From contig DATNQD010000060.1 of the NCBI GenBank assembly GCA_036702865.1, positions 1 through 37,974 of the forward strand: a stretch of 37,974 nucleotides of DNA, read 5' to 3'. Under the pieces are notes generated by a model that ran no database searches, was not told where the DNA came from, and saw only the letters and a list, made by a program, of their open reading frames with translations. The position numbers were made by a program, and so were the translations under genes. Below are positions 8,540 through 17,847 of this stretch, piece by piece (positions within the stretch are counted from its first letter, which is position 1; every line of letters begins with the position of its first letter). The stretch comes from Trichocoleus sp. GTDB lineage: Bacteria; Cyanobacteriota; Cyanobacteriia; Elainellales; Elainellaceae.

Positions 8540-9313
8540 CTAAAGGGTTACTTCTGTGAGTGGTCTTTCTTCTAAAGGATGTTCTTCATTTGAGTGGTCG
8601 AGTTCTGCCAATAGTCGTTCTTTCCAACGCTGTAAATTTTGTTCAGTGCGTTTGCGAGGACGTGGTAAATCAGGCGTAAATTCTCGATACACTCGACCCG
8701 GATTACCGCGCATCATCATAATTCGATCGCTCATCACCAAAGCTTCCTCAATATCATGAGTAACGAGAATTAGCGTCGGGCGATCATCATTCCAGATGTG
8801 CAGCAGGTGATCCTGTAACGATGTGCGAGTGAGGGCATCCAGGGCACTAAACGGCTCATCCAGAAGCAAAATTGAGGGTTGGGTGACAAGAGCACGGGCG
8901 ATCGAAACTCGTTGTGCCATGCCACCCGATAACTGACGCGGAAGTGCCTGAGCCGATTCAGTCAGACCCACTTTGGCGAGAGTCTCAGCAATTCGAGCAT
9001 CCCGGTTGCGAGTCGCTTTGCCTAAGCCAAATTTGACATTATCCCAAACCGTGAGCCAGGGCATCAAACGCGGCTCCTGAAAAATCACGTCAATTTCTGG
9101 GTGAGGAGCGGTGATGGCTTGATGGTTGAGTGACACCCGACCCGATGAAGGAGGCTCCAATCCTGAAATAATCCGCAGTAATGTACTTTTGCCGCAGCCA
9201 CTCGTTCCGACCAGGCTCACAATTTCTCCTGGATTGACCTGTAGACTGACATCTTCCAGGGCAACAAATCCGTTGCTAAATCGCTTGTAAACGTTCTCAA
9301 TTTGAAGCATCAT
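8540..9313 (-). CDS. ssuB: Second sulfonate-type ABC ATP-binding protein (SsuB-like)
   Basis: A 257-residue ABC ATPase with Walker [12 protein letters not shown], signature LSGGMAQRVSIARAL, Walker B ILLLDEPFSALDAL and H-loop VTHDIEEA. It pairs with the permease ending 10 bases upstream. The start is MM at 9313/9310, preceded by GGAGGGC, a good ribosome-binding site for either codon. It differs clearly from the ATPase at 5619-6380 (LSGGM versus LSGGQ signature), so the cluster holds two distinct transporters rather than a recent duplication. The C-terminal tail is rich in Glu/Leu and of unknown role. The substrate is inferred from context. Confidence 0.9.
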   Translation of the reverse strand: MMLQIENVYKRFSNGFVALEDVSLQVNPGEIVSLVGTSGCGKSTLLRIISGLEPPSSGRVSLNHQAITAPHPEIDVIFQEPRLMPWLTVWDNVKFGLGKATRNRDARIAETLAKVGLTESAQALPRQLSGGMAQRVSIARALVTQPSILLLDEPFSALDALTRTSLQDHLLHIWNDDRPTLILVTHDIEEALVMSDRIMMMRGNPGRVYREFTPDLPRPRKRTEQNLQRWKERLLAELDHSNEEHPLEERPLTEVTL

Positions 9314-9323
9314 GCCCTCCAGG

Positions 9324-10187
9324 CTATCCCTGAGACAGGTAAGAATCTTGCCAGTACAAGAGCCGCTTGCCGATCGCCTCTAAGATTGCATCCGTCAGCT
9401 TACCCAGAACAGCAAACAGAAAAATGCTCGCAATAATCAAATCTGGGCGACCTGTCGTTTGTCCATCTACCAGCAGAAAACCGAGTCCCTGACTTGCGCC
9501 CATAATCTCAGCCGCAACAACAAACATCCAGCCTAGCCCTAAACCGCTGCGCAACCCGACTAGATAGGCAGGAAGTGTCGCAGGCAGAAACACGCGCCAG
9601 ATCAGTTGCAGTTGATTCAACCGATAAACTTTGCCAACTTCAACCAGCTTGCGATCGACCTGCTGCACCCCCATCATGAGATTGAGATACAGAGGAAAGA
9701 AAACACCGACTGCAATCAGCGCAATTTTTGAGGTTTCGTAGATCCCTAACCAGAGCAGAAAGAGCGGGACCCAGGCAAGCGAAGGAATGTTTCGCAGGGC
9801 TTGCAACAATGGATCAAGCAGATCGTGAATCAGCCGAGAATAGCCTGTCAAGGCTCCTAAGAGCGTAGCCACAAAACCCCCCAGGAGAAATCCTAGAAAA
9901 AGGCGATAGAGGGTAATACTGACGTGTCCTAGCAATTCTCCGGTTGTTGCTAAATGACTGAGCGTGAGAGCGATCGTGGATGGAGCAGGCAGTAAGTTAG
10001 GCGGAAATACGCCAATGCGCGACAGAAATTCCCAGAGCAGTAACAAAGTGATGGGCAAAATCAACCCAATCCCCTGACGCAACCTGTTTTTGCGTTTAGT
10101 GGCGCGATCGCTGAGAACGCGATTTGGAATAGATGAAATCAGGCGAGAAGATGGAGTTGAGGTCGAACGGCTCATCAATTTCCGCAT
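9324..10187 (-). CDS. ssuC: Second sulfonate-type ABC permease (SsuC-like)
   Basis: A 287-residue inner-membrane permease with a basic N-terminal tail (about 35 residues) and approximately six membrane segments (for example IGLILPITLLLLWEFL). The EAA-type loop VEVGKVYRLNQLQLIWRVFL couples it to the ATPase. It starts 8 bases after the stop of the binding-protein gene and ends 10 bases before the ATPase gene, a compact binding-protein/permease/ATPase unit. Met1 at 10187 is used; Met5 at 10175 is an alternative. The family includes sulfonate, taurine and nitrate permeases; ssuD/ssuE neighbours favour sulfonates. Confidence 0.88.
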   Translation of the reverse strand: MRKLMSRSTSTPSSRLISSIPNRVLSDRATKRKNRLRQGIGLILPITLLLLWEFLSRIGVFPPNLLPAPSTIALTLSHLATTGELLGHVSITLYRLFLGFLLGGFVATLLGALTGYSRLIHDLLDPLLQALRNIPSLAWVPLFLLWLGIYETSKIALIAVGVFFPLYLNLMMGVQQVDRKLVEVGKVYRLNQLQLIWRVFLPATLPAYLVGLRSGLGLGWMFVVAAEIMGASQGLGFLLVDGQTTGRPDLIIASIFLFAVLGKLTDAILEAIGKRLLYWQDSYLSQG

Positions 10188-10195
10188 CCATTCAC

Positions 10196-11254
10196 TTAAG
10201 AACCAACCGCTTTTTTCACAAATTGAGGATCGATTAGCGCTTCTGCGGTTTGCTCAATGTTGACAGAAGGCTGAACGACACCGCTGCGCTTTAACACATC
10301 CCCAGCCGCGACGATCGCCTGCTTTTGTGAGTTTCCAATCACTGGATCTGATAGATTGGTTCGCTCTAGTTGCTTTGCGGCGACTGCCTCGCTGAGCTTT
10401 GACTCCTTCGCCAGAATTGCCTGAAGCTCTTTGGGGTTAGCAACCGACCACTGTCTAGCTTTCTCGTAAGCAGCAATCACACGTTGCACATAATCAGGAT
10501 GCTCTTGAGCGAACGCCTCGCGCACATTGAGAACACCGTAGCTAATTAAATCAGGATTGCGATAAAACAAGCGTGATCCCTTTTCTAGCTCAGTTTTTGC
10601 CATATGTGGATCGAGTCCTGCCCAGGCATCAACGTCTCCTCGTTCTAAGGCAGCTCTGCCATCAGCATGTTGCAGCGGCACAAGCTCAATATCTTTTTCA
10701 GATAACCCAACTTGATCAAGAGCACGCAGCAAAAAGATGTAGGGATCTGTTCCCTTGGTTGCCGCAACTCGTTTTCCTTTTAGATCTTCCACTTTGTTGA
10801 TTGGCGAGTCCGATCGCGTCACCAATGCTGTCCATTCAGGCTTGGAGTAAACATACACAGCTTTGATAGGATTGCCGTTTGCTTTCCCCAATAGGGCTGC
10901 TGCTCCTGCCGTTGAGCCAAAGTCGATGCTGCGGCTGTTAAGAAACTCCAGTGCTTTATTGCTGCCAGCACTCTGTATCCACTCAACTTTAACGTTGTCT
11001 TTTGTCAAATCTTCTTCCAGCCAGCCCTTCTCTTTGAGAACCAGGCTCACCGGATTGTAGTAAGCAAAATCAACTTTAATGCTGTCAGGCTTTGCGGCAG
11101 TTGCCGTCGGTTGGGCAGCTTGATTGCTACAACTGCTGATGACTAATACCAGACTGAGCGCGATCGAAAATAAGGTAGAAAATCCAGGTAGCGTTTTAGA
11201 ATTAAAGCGATGAAAAGCCGCTTTGAGAATTCCGAAGAGGTTTGACGTTCTCAT
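10196..11254 (-). CDS. ssuA: ABC substrate-binding lipoprotein, aliphatic sulfonate type (SsuA-like)
   Basis: A 352-residue periplasmic binding protein. The N-terminal hydrophobic stretch TLFSIALSLVLVISSCSNQ carries a lipobox with the acylated Cys near residue 41. The mature part has the NMT1/OpuAC-like pattern: FGSTAGAAALL, GKRVAATKGTDPYIFLLRAL and DGRAALERGDVDAWAGLDPH, typical of SsuA proteins. It captures the sulfonate and delivers it to the permease encoded 8 bases downstream. It follows the SsuE-like gene after 82 bases. It is a distant paralogue of the lipoprotein at 13109-14167, sharing the DAWAG/DAWVI region. Ligand specificity cannot be read from sequence. Confidence 0.9.
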   Translation of the reverse strand: MRTSNLFGILKAAFHRFNSKTLPGFSTLFSIALSLVLVISSCSNQAAQPTATAAKPDSIKVDFAYYNPVSLVLKEKGWLEEDLTKDNVKVEWIQSAGSNKALEFLNSRSIDFGSTAGAAALLGKANGNPIKAVYVYSKPEWTALVTRSDSPINKVEDLKGKRVAATKGTDPYIFLLRALDQVGLSEKDIELVPLQHADGRAALERGDVDAWAGLDPHMAKTELEKGSRLFYRNPDLISYGVLNVREAFAQEHPDYVQRVIAAYEKARQWSVANPKELQAILAKESKLSEAVAAKQLERTNLSDPVIGNSQKQAIVAAGDVLKRSGVVQPSVNIEQTAEALIDPQFVKKAVGS

Positions 11255-11336
11255 GAAGACTGCGATCGAAATAGTGGAAGAGAAATGGAAGGGAGATGTG
11301 GGTCAGGAAGACTGCCCAGAATAGCAGTGTGTTGCG

Positions 11337-11897
11337 CTAGCGATTTGCCCCAGCCGCAACGAGAGAGGGTTGAATCGCTGAGATCAGTTCATACACAGAA
11401 TTTTGCAGGCGCTGCTCAATCTCAATGTCAATAAACTGATAGCCGCCGCTGTCTTGCCGCTGTAATTGCGAGTCAACAACATAAACGCCGGACAGAACGT
11501 TCCTTGCGCCCAGAACAGAGAGAACAGGCTTCAGCGCATAGTCGATCGACAGCAGATGGGCGATCGTGCCACCAGTCGCAATTGGAAGAATGGTTTTACC
11601 TGCTAGTGCATTTTGAGGTAATAAATCGAGTAAGGCTTTAAGTACACCTGTATAGGCTGCTTTATAAACAGGTGTGGAGATAATGACTGCATCAGCAGAT
11701 TCAACTGCTGCAACAAACTGTTTAATGTCTGAGTGATCAAATTGGGCAAATAATAAGGCTTCCGCAGCGATGTCTCGCACTGAAGTGAGCTGATGAGATA
11801 CTTGCTCCCGATCGAGAATGGTTTGAGCATATTCCAGCACACCATAAGAGCGAGATGGATGAGAAGGGCTTCCGGCAATTAAGACAACTTTAGGCAT
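11337..11897 (-). CDS. ssuE: NADPH-dependent FMN reductase, SsuE type
   Basis: A 186-residue flavodoxin-fold reductase that supplies FMNH2 to two-component monooxygenases. The FMN phosphate loop is GSPSHPSRS near the N terminus, and the second flavin loop is STPVYKAAYTGVLKALLDLLP, diagnostic of the SsuE family. Length matches E. coli SsuE (about 191). The gene starts 45 bases after the ssuD stop, so enzyme and flavin supplier are coupled. It could also serve the SfnB-like monooxygenase further down the cluster (inference). Confidence 0.93.
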   Translation of the reverse strand: MPKVVLIAGSPSHPSRSYGVLEYAQTILDREQVSHQLTSVRDIAAEALLFAQFDHSDIKQFVAAVESADAVIISTPVYKAAYTGVLKALLDLLPQNALAGKTILPIATGGTIAHLLSIDYALKPVLSVLGARNVLSGVYVVDSQLQRQDSGGYQFIDIEIEQRLQNSVYELISAIQPSLVAAGANR

Positions 11898-11942
11898 AAT
11901 TAACGTTTTCCAAAGAGCAAATGATGATTGAGCAAGGATTAA

Positions 11943-13091
11943 TTAACTGGCATTCGCAGGGATTTTCTCGTTGGCGATAATTTCCCCGATCGGGCTGACA
12001 TAGCGGCTGGGCGTGAACTTTGGCACATCAACCAGCGGCAGCTTCGGGAAAACGAGTTCTGCAAAGCGGTAGGACTCTTCTAAATGCGGATAGCCTGACA
12101 AGATGAAGGTATCAATGCCCAAATCAGCATATTCCTGCATCCGAGCCGCAACGGTATCTGGATCACCGACCAGGGCTGTGCCTGCTCCGCCGCGAACGAG
12201 TCCCACACCTGCCCACAAATTTGGGCTGACTTCCAGGTTTTCTCGTTTGCCATTGTGTAGCTGCATCATTCGGCGTTGCCCTTCCGATTCAGCCTTACCC
12301 AGCGCTGCTTGAGCTGCCGCGATCGTGTCATCATCCAGATATTTGATCAGATCATTTGCCGCATCCCATGCCTGCGATTCTGTCTCACGGACAATGACAT
12401 GCAGACGAATCCCAAAGCGCAAGGTGCGCCCCTGTTCTGCAGCTAACTGTCGCACTTCTCGAATTTTTTCTGCCACCTGTGCCGGAGGCTCACCCCAAGT
12501 CAGATACAGATCAACGTGCTTGGCAGCAACCTGTTTGGCAACGGTAGATGATCCACCAAAATAGAGCGGAGGATAAGGCGACTGAACTGGAGGAAACAAG
12601 ACTTTTCCGGCTTTGACATCAAGATGCTGTCCTGCAAAATTGACCGTTTCACCCCGCATCAGATCGCGCCAAACGGTTAGAAATTCATCCGTGAGTTCAT
12701 ATCGCTCTGCGTGGTTGAGATGAACGCCATCTGCTGCCATCTCTGCTGAGTCACCACCCGTCACAATGTTAATCAGCAGCCGCCCCTGCGACAAGCGATC
12801 GAAGGTTGCTGCCATCCGGGCTGCGACGCCAGGCGAAGTTAAACCAGGACGAATTGCCACCAAAAACTTCATGCGCTTTGTAGCTGAAATTAGGGTGGAA
12901 GCAGTGACCCAGGCATCTTCACAAGACTTTCCAGTGGGGAGTAGTGCGCCTGCATAACCGAGCGAATCGATCGCGCCTGCCAGTTGTCGCAGATAGTCTG
13001 GTGTTAACGCTCGTCCGCCGAATGAGGTTCCCAGATAGCGACCATCGCCGTGAGTTGGAATAAACCAAAGTACGTTCATTTCTTGTGTCAT
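11943..13091 (-). CDS. ssuD: FMNH2-dependent alkanesulfonate monooxygenase
   Basis: A 382-residue luciferase-like TIM-barrel enzyme that splits alkanesulfonates into aldehyde and sulfite using FMNH2 and O2. The N terminus [19 protein letters not shown] and the segments [25 protein letters not shown] and [18 protein letters not shown] are closely typical of SsuD, and the length matches E. coli SsuD (381). The start is the ATG at 13091 (or 13079), 17 bases after the upstream stop; a longer in-frame start at 13124 would overlap that gene. A G-rich stretch upstream may act as ribosome-binding site. It is the second gene of the cluster. Confidence in the product is high. Confidence 0.95.
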   Translation of the reverse strand: MTQEMNVLWFIPTHGDGRYLGTSFGGRALTPDYLRQLAGAIDSLGYAGALLPTGKSCEDAWVTASTLISATKRMKFLVAIRPGLTSPGVAARMAATFDRLSQGRLLINIVTGGDSAEMAADGVHLNHAERYELTDEFLTVWRDLMRGETVNFAGQHLDVKAGKVLFPPVQSPYPPLYFGGSSTVAKQVAAKHVDLYLTWGEPPAQVAEKIREVRQLAAEQGRTLRFGIRLHVIVRETESQAWDAANDLIKYLDDDTIAAAQAALGKAESEGQRRMMQLHNGKRENLEVSPNLWAGVGLVRGGAGTALVGDPDTVAARMQEYADLGIDTFILSGYPHLEESYRFAELVFPKLPLVDVPKFTPSRYVSPIGEIIANEKIPANAS

Positions 13092-13108
13092 AATTGACGA
13101 CCCCACGA

Positions 13109-14167
13109 TTATTTTGCTTGCCAAATGGCATCACTGACTTTGATGGGTTTTGGAATCAGCTTGAGCGTTTGAAATGTATCTGCAATTTGCTGCTGACCGT
13201 TCGTCGCTTCAGCATCGATCGCTTTCACTCCGTAGCCTCTTCGCTGTTCTGCCAGTTGCAGTGCAGCCTGATCGATTTTGAGTTCTGTTGAGAGAAACTG
13301 CGCTACTTCAGTCGGATGCTGCTTTGCCCAATCGCTTACTTTGCCCAATTCATCAACCAGTGTTTTAGCTAGGGCAGGCTGTTCATTGACAAACTTCTGC
13401 GTTGAGAGGAAGAAGCCACGATTTGCCACAATTCCCTGACCGTCGCGCAGCACCTTAGCACCGATCGCTTTTTCTGTTGCTGCCAAAAATGGGTCCCAAA
13501 TCACCCAGGCATCCACGCTTCCTTGTTCAAAGGCAGGACGAGCATCGCCCGGTGGCAAGAAAACTGTTTGCACATCGCTATACTCCAATCCGGCTTCTTC
13601 CAGTGCTTTAACAAGCAGATAATGCACATTTGAGCCTTTGTTGAGCGCAACTCTCTTACCCTTCAAATCTGCAACAGTGCGAATGGGAGAATCTTTGCGA
13701 ACAACGATCGCTTCTGCGGCTCCGCCCAAGGGTTCATAGGCAACGTAGGCGAGTGGTGCGCCAGCGGCTTGAGCAAACACAGGAGGTGTCTCGCCTGTAT
13801 AAGCAAAGTCAATGCTGCCCACGTTCAGCGCCTCTAGCATTTGTGGTCCAGCGGCAAATTCGTTCCACTGCACAGTTGTTCCTTCTGTCTGCAATCGCTT
13901 TTCTAGCTCGCCCTGACTCTTCAACAAATTCAAGACAGTTGCAGATTTTTGGTAGCCAATCCGCAGCACCTGCCCTGTAGGAGAAGCTGTCGATGAAGCA
14001 GAAGTTGAGTTGGAAGTAGTACAGGCGGCAATCGTCAGGCTTAATCCTAGACCTACAGCCAACAGCAGGAAAAAGCGTCTGGTAGAACGGGATAACTGGA
14101 GGCTGGCGATCGTCTGTTGCCAGACCGAGAAAGACTTTGTGTTGAGAGCATTAAACCATTGCCGCAT
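13109..14167 (-). CDS. ssuA: ABC substrate-binding lipoprotein, aliphatic sulfonate type, first gene of the cluster
   Basis: A 352-residue binding protein with a long N-terminal tail, a hydrophobic segment [20 protein letters not shown] whose final Cys sits in a lipobox (about residue 49), then a Ser/Thr-rich linker. The mature domain shows the SsuA pattern: [55 protein letters not shown] and DAWVIWDPF. The TGETPP segment is typical of sulfonate-binding proteins. It lies 17 bases before ssuD and is probably the first gene of the transcript, downstream of the candidate promoter at 14311-14339. It may feed the permease/ATPase pair at 5619-7205, which has no binding protein of its own (inference). 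Confidence 0.93.
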   Translation of the reverse strand: MRQWFNALNTKSFSVWQQTIASLQLSRSTRRFFLLLAVGLGLSLTIAACTTSNSTSASSTASPTGQVLRIGYQKSATVLNLLKSQGELEKRLQTEGTTVQWNEFAAGPQMLEALNVGSIDFAYTGETPPVFAQAAGAPLAYVAYEPLGGAAEAIVVRKDSPIRTVADLKGKRVALNKGSNVHYLLVKALEEAGLEYSDVQTVFLPPGDARPAFEQGSVDAWVIWDPFLAATEKAIGAKVLRDGQGIVANRGFFLSTQKFVNEQPALAKTLVDELGKVSDWAKQHPTEVAQFLSTELKIDQAALQLAEQRRGYGVKAIDAEATNGQQQIADTFQTLKLIPKPIKVSDAIWQAK

Positions 14168-14546
14168 AGAAATTCTCAGGTGAGATTAGTCTGACCGACG
14201 ATCGCGATTGAGCCAACCTTCAGGAGTTGCTGAGAAGTTGGGAAACTGCTTTAATTTCTTTCAATCTACGGTAAATCGGTCAGGATACTGTTGTTATTTT
14301 GATAAGCAGCAATATGACATAGCTAAAGGTGAATTGCAAGCGCTTTTTGAAGTGAATTTCATGCGGATCGTTGGTTGAAACGATGCAGAACTCTCTAAAA
14401 CCTCGATAATTCGAGCGACTTACCGTATTTTAAGGTTTGACAACTTTGTTTGGAAAATGCAATATGCAGACCTATTCCTTGTGAAATCTCTTCCCGCTGA
14501 AATAAAGGGATGACCTTACAAATTGAATTCCTGCAACGCTCCTGGC
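14168..14546. other. Regulatory gap upstream of the sulfonate cluster
   Basis: No gene is visible. Besides the minus-strand promoter candidate it contains a perfect inverted repeat CTCGA-TAAT-TCGAG at 14402-14415, about 65 bases upstream of that promoter, a plausible activator site. It also holds a plus-strand promoter-like pair TTGACA (14437-14442), N17, CAATAT (14460-14465) pointing into the 3' end of the downstream flavoprotein gene, possibly antisense. Both are pattern-based. Confidence 0.4.
14311..14339 (-). promoter_or_regulatory. Candidate promoter of the sulfonate cluster
   Basis: On the minus strand TTGCAA (14334-14339) and CATATT (14311-14316) are 17 bases apart, about 145 bases before the first ssuA ATG. 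Moderate match to a sigma-70 promoter; position is the main argument. Confidence 0.4.
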
Positions 14547-15986
14547 TTACTTCACTGCAACCGCCAATAGCATTTTTGCCATTTCTGCTGCCTGCAAGCG
14601 GATTTCTGGAACAGCAGTCGTTTCCCAGAGTTTGCCCTTTCGGGGTGTACCGAGGGTGAAAAACTGTTGAGATGGCTTGCCGCTGCGATCGATTAATGCC
14701 CCATTCCCTGCGACTGCCAGACCAAGAAACAGCGGATCAGGATGTATCATTCCTGCTGCAAGCAGTTGTTGGATCAGCGGGTTTCTTAGTTGCCGATAAT
14801 CGCACTCAGAGCCAGTACAGTTTGCCACCAGGCTCGACCGCACCTGCATCAAATCCATTGTCCCGCGTTTGCGAATCACAACGGTTACACTGCCTGCATC
14901 TTCCCAAAAAGACTGAATTCGACCTGCATGGATCTGTAGCTGCCCGGTGTGGCGTAACTCGGCAAGAGTTTGGGCGATCGAGGGCGCGATTCGATGCCGA
15001 TGCACTTCCCAATACGGACGAACATGGCGAAGAAAGCGACGCTGTTCACTGAGCGGCAAAGATTGCCAAAGGGTCTGAGTTTGGGGACGTAAAGCATCGA
15101 TCACCGATCGCCAATCTTCTCCTTGAGCAACTGCTTGATCCACTTCCTGTCGGATCGATTTCAACAATGAGCGAACTGTGCGCGATCGAAGTTCCGGCAA
15201 GCAAAATGAATGAGCAGGAACGGCTCGATGTGCCTGGGGTAATAAGCCTCGTCGTGACACTAAATGAATTTGTCCCTGATGTCCCTGCTGCTGAAGCGTC
15301 ATCACTTGATCGATCGCCGTTAATCCAGACCCGATTAGCAATACTGGATCAGCAGAGGGTAAATGGCTCAGTCGCTCGTCAGCCCAAACTGAATGCACAT
15401 ATCGATCGCTCTGATAAAAGTGAGAATCTTCGATAGCTAGATGACGGGGCGGAAAATTGCCTATTGCCAAGACAACGCGATCGACCGGGAGCGCTTTACC
15501 AGATTCTAGTTTAATGACGAGCTGCGGTTGCTCTGGTTGAATGGCAACGACGTTATCAGTACAACAATAGAGCCGAGCGATCGAAGAACAGGCAATTGCA
15601 TCCTGTAAAACGGATTGAACATATTTTCCATATTGATGACGTGAAACAAAAGCAACATGATCTGCATCTCTGGGTGAATGTTGCTGTAACCACTTGAGAA
15701 AATGATCAGGTTGATGAGGAAAGAGACTCATTTTACCAACCGGAACATTCAGCAAGTGACAGCCTCGTTCTGTGCGATAAGCAATACCCTGCCCCAACTT
15801 TGGCTGGCGATCGATCAAGTAAATGTCTAAAGGTGTTGTTGCCTCTTGCAAAAGATGAACCGCAACCAGAACACCGCTTAATCCACCGCCCACAATCCCG
15901 ATTTTTGCTGGCGGCTGAGCTGTCGGTTTTGGGAATTTCGCAACTCGAATCGGACGCTGACTCAAACTATTAATGAGATTGGTCAT
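14547..15986 (-). CDS. FAD/NAD(P)-binding protein, YdhS/COG4529 type
   Basis: A 479-residue flavoprotein with the dinucleotide motif KIGIVGGGLSGVLVAVHLL (about residues 28-46). Further features are the family segments GQGIAYRTERGCHLLNVP and GKMSLFPHQPDHFLKWL, and a second nucleotide motif PVLLIGSGLTAIDQVM. These match the NAD_binding_9 FAD-NAD(P) proteins (YdhS group), whose reaction is unknown. It lies upstream of ssuA on the same strand, separated by the 379-base regulatory gap, and is divergent from the Crp-family gene. A ribosome-binding site AGAGGTGG precedes the ATG at 15986. Co-occurrence with sulfonate genes suggests a redox role in sulfur scavenging (inference). Confidence 0.85.
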   Translation of the reverse strand: MTNLINSLSQRPIRVAKFPKPTAQPPAKIGIVGGGLSGVLVAVHLLQEATTPLDIYLIDRQPKLGQGIAYRTERGCHLLNVPVGKMSLFPHQPDHFLKWLQQHSPRDADHVAFVSRHQYGKYVQSVLQDAIACSSIARLYCCTDNVVAIQPEQPQLVIKLESGKALPVDRVVLAIGNFPPRHLAIEDSHFYQSDRYVHSVWADERLSHLPSADPVLLIGSGLTAIDQVMTLQQQGHQGQIHLVSRRGLLPQAHRAVPAHSFCLPELRSRTVRSLLKSIRQEVDQAVAQGEDWRSVIDALRPQTQTLWQSLPLSEQRRFLRHVRPYWEVHRHRIAPSIAQTLAELRHTGQLQIHAGRIQSFWEDAGSVTVVIRKRGTMDLMQVRSSLVANCTGSECDYRQLRNPLIQQLLAAGMIHPDPLFLGLAVAGNGALIDRSGKPSQQFFTLGTPRKGKLWETTAVPEIRLQAAEMAKMLLAVAVK

Positions 15987-16142
15987 CTTGTTCTTCCACC
16001 TCTTTCATTATCCTGGTTCTTGTCGTGGCTTTTGGCGCAACCAAAGGGTTATCAGTGTAAATGGCGCACGGGTGAAGTGAATAGCGATCGATCAGGATAC
16101 ATATTTTTCTCCCGCTTCAAAATTGACGTAACTTGAGTTTGT

Positions 16143-16161
16143 ATTACAACCGTATTGTAAT
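16143..16161. promoter_or_regulatory. 19-bp palindromic operator candidate in the divergent promoter region
   Basis: ATTACAA (16143-16149), spacer CCGTA, TTGTAAT (16155-16161): perfect 7-bp arms around a 5-bp spacer. It lies between the divergent flavoprotein and Crp-family genes, 102 bases before the regulator ATG. Dyad symmetry fits a dimeric regulator, possibly the Crp-family protein itself. No similar site was noticed upstream of ssuA. Confidence 0.55.
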
Positions 16162-16263
16162 TCATTTGCAATTTATGCCAACTACAACACGGTTTGAAGC
16201 CCTTCCCGAAGCATGCGATGATGAAAAAGTACTTGAGCAGCAAAAAACCTGGCAAATCAGGCG

Positions 16264-17046
16264 ATGGGCAAGCGCACGAATCGCAACCTGTTAGAGACCC
16301 TAATCCAACAAAATTACTTATTCAAAGATCTGGATAAGAAATGGTTGGCAGGGTATTTACCGCCCGAAACGCTGGTTGTGGAAAAGCTTTACTCAAATCG
16401 GTTAGTCTACACGGCATTTCGTCCGGACTCCTGGATCGATGTGCTTTACCTGATCCTGGAAGGCGGCCCCATCATTATTCGTAGTGCCCCGCTCGATCGC
16501 ATTATTGCCCTCAGCTATCCGGGTAGCTGCTTTGGGATGCGGAGTTTACCCGTTAGCTACGGTAAGGTAGGCTATGCTTTTCCCAGCCAGGTAGAAGCCT
16601 ACAAAACAACAAGCGTGGTTAAAATTCCGCTGGATCTGCTGCGATCGCTTTATCAAGAAAATGAAGCCTTCCGCAATCGCTACGATAAGCTGTTTGAACT
16701 GCGCGAAAAATTTCAGTATCACCTGCTCAATTGCAGCGCCTATCCACCGCAAGCCGTCGCTTCTCTGTTGCGGGCACTGGTTTATCAGGAGCGATCGCTG
16801 GGCAATCAACCTGATGCATCAGGCGTATATACGTTTGATTTGCCAACCGATATCATTGCGCGTGCTTGCCAGCTCAATCATCGAACGGTTGAACAGGTCA
16901 TCAAAGGGATGCACAAGGTTGGATTGGTTGAACCCGCAAAAGAAGATGATCTCTCAAATGATATTCTGCGCGTGATTGATGCAGAAGGTTTAAAGGAAAC
17001 CTACAGCGCAACGCGAGATAAAGTTTCCTGGTGGCCTCTACGCTAA
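16264..17046 (+). CDS. Crp/Fnr-family transcriptional regulator
   Basis: A 260-residue protein with an N-terminal cNMP-binding-like beta-roll (VLYLILEGGPIIIRS, LSYPGSCFGMRSLP, KTTSVVKIPLDLLRSL; about residues 60-130). A dimerisation helix and a C-terminal winged helix-turn-helix follow (DLPTDIIARACQLNHRTVEQVIKGMHKVGLVE; about 195-227). The beta-roll lacks the canonical cAMP phosphate-binding RxS motif, so another signal is likely. Synechococcus CysR, a Crp-type regulator of sulfur starvation, is a known precedent, and this gene is divergent from a sulfur-scavenging cluster; a CysR-like role is inference. The ATG at 16264 is the first start after an in-frame stop at 16234. Confidence 0.85.
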   Translation: MGKRTNRNLLETLIQQNYLFKDLDKKWLAGYLPPETLVVEKLYSNRLVYTAFRPDSWIDVLYLILEGGPIIIRSAPLDRIIALSYPGSCFGMRSLPVSYGKVGYAFPSQVEAYKTTSVVKIPLDLLRSLYQENEAFRNRYDKLFELREKFQYHLLNCSAYPPQAVASLLRALVYQERSLGNQPDASGVYTFDLPTDIIARACQLNHRTVEQVIKGMHKVGLVEPAKEDDLSNDILRVIDAEGLKETYSATRDKVSWWPLR

Positions 17047-17208
17047 GCCCTTTTGCTGAATAACATTCTCTTTCATTCTTTAGCACTGCTTCTTATCATT
17101 TCCATAGCGATGTCATCACAGCGTCATATCCCTCGTTTAAGGTGTTCTGTGAAGTGAGCCTGGGGCAACCGTCCTTGGTGATCTACGGCTGATGTGAGGA
17201 GTGGAACA

Positions 17209-17823
17209 GTGAGCCAAAATAAGCTGGAACTCGATCGCATCATCTTCTTTAGCGATGCGGTTTTTGCGATTGCGATAACGCTATTAGCATTAAATGTTAA
17301 GCCTCCTGATGAGAGCAATTCGGCTCAACTGCCTTTTGTTTATTTGCTCTCGATCGTTTTTCCAAAATTTCAGAGCTATGTTATTAGTTTTTTAGTCATT
17401 GCAATCTACTGGGTCGGTCATCATCGCTACTTTCGATACATTAAACGATATGACTATACCCTGTTCTGGTTAAATATCATTTTTTTAATGTGCATTGTGT
17501 TTCTGCCGTTTCCAACTGCACTTCTAGATGATTATGGCGGTCATCGTGCGGCAGTGATGTTCTATGCTGGCAGCATGACAATTACAGGATTGATGAAAGT
17601 TTTAATATGGTGTCATGCCTCTTATCGTCATCGTTTGATCTCACACTCTCTTTCAAATGGAGTCGTTCGTTCACTAACCTACCGCGCCTTAATTCCGCCA
17701 ACTGTATTTTTAAGCTCAATTCCGCTTGCCAGTTTCAGTCCAACGATCGCTGAAATCTCCTGGCTTTCCATCCTGATTATGTTTGTGCCTTGGCGGCGGT
17801 TAGAACGCCGATTTAGCCTTTGA
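17209..17823 (+). CDS. TMEM175-family (DUF1211) membrane protein, putative potassium channel
   Basis: About 204 residues from the GTG at 17209. GAGGAG (17196-17201) sits 7 bases upstream, which favours this start over an earlier in-frame GTG at 17194. The hallmark R-I-x-F-F-S-D motif (DRIIFFSDAVFAIAITLLAL) opens the first membrane helix; about six helices are predicted by eye. Bacterial TMEM175 proteins form tetrameric K+-permeable channels in the cytoplasmic membrane. The gene stands alone on the plus strand; convergent to the efflux cluster. Length matches bacterial members (about 200). Confidence 0.88.
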   Translation: MSQNKLELDRIIFFSDAVFAIAITLLALNVKPPDESNSAQLPFVYLLSIVFPKFQSYVISFLVIAIYWVGHHRYFRYIKRYDYTLFWLNIIFLMCIVFLPFPTALLDDYGGHRAAVMFYAGSMTITGLMKVLIWCHASYRHRLISHSLSNGVVRSLTYRALIPPTVFLSSIPLASFSPTIAEISWLSILIMFVPWRRLERRFSL

Positions 17824-17847
17824 AGCGAGATGGCTTCTAAGCCCTGC

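Noticed and set aside
14437-14465. Plus-strand promoter as the start of a new gene
   Set aside because: It points into the antisense of the flavoprotein gene and no plus-strand coding frame of quality follows; retained only as a possible antisense promoter.
17191-17201. Minus-strand ACTCCTCACA-like word resembling the core of small RNA Yfr1
   Set aside because: It is simply the complement of the Shine-Dalgarno of the TMEM175 gene, with no terminator or flanking stems.
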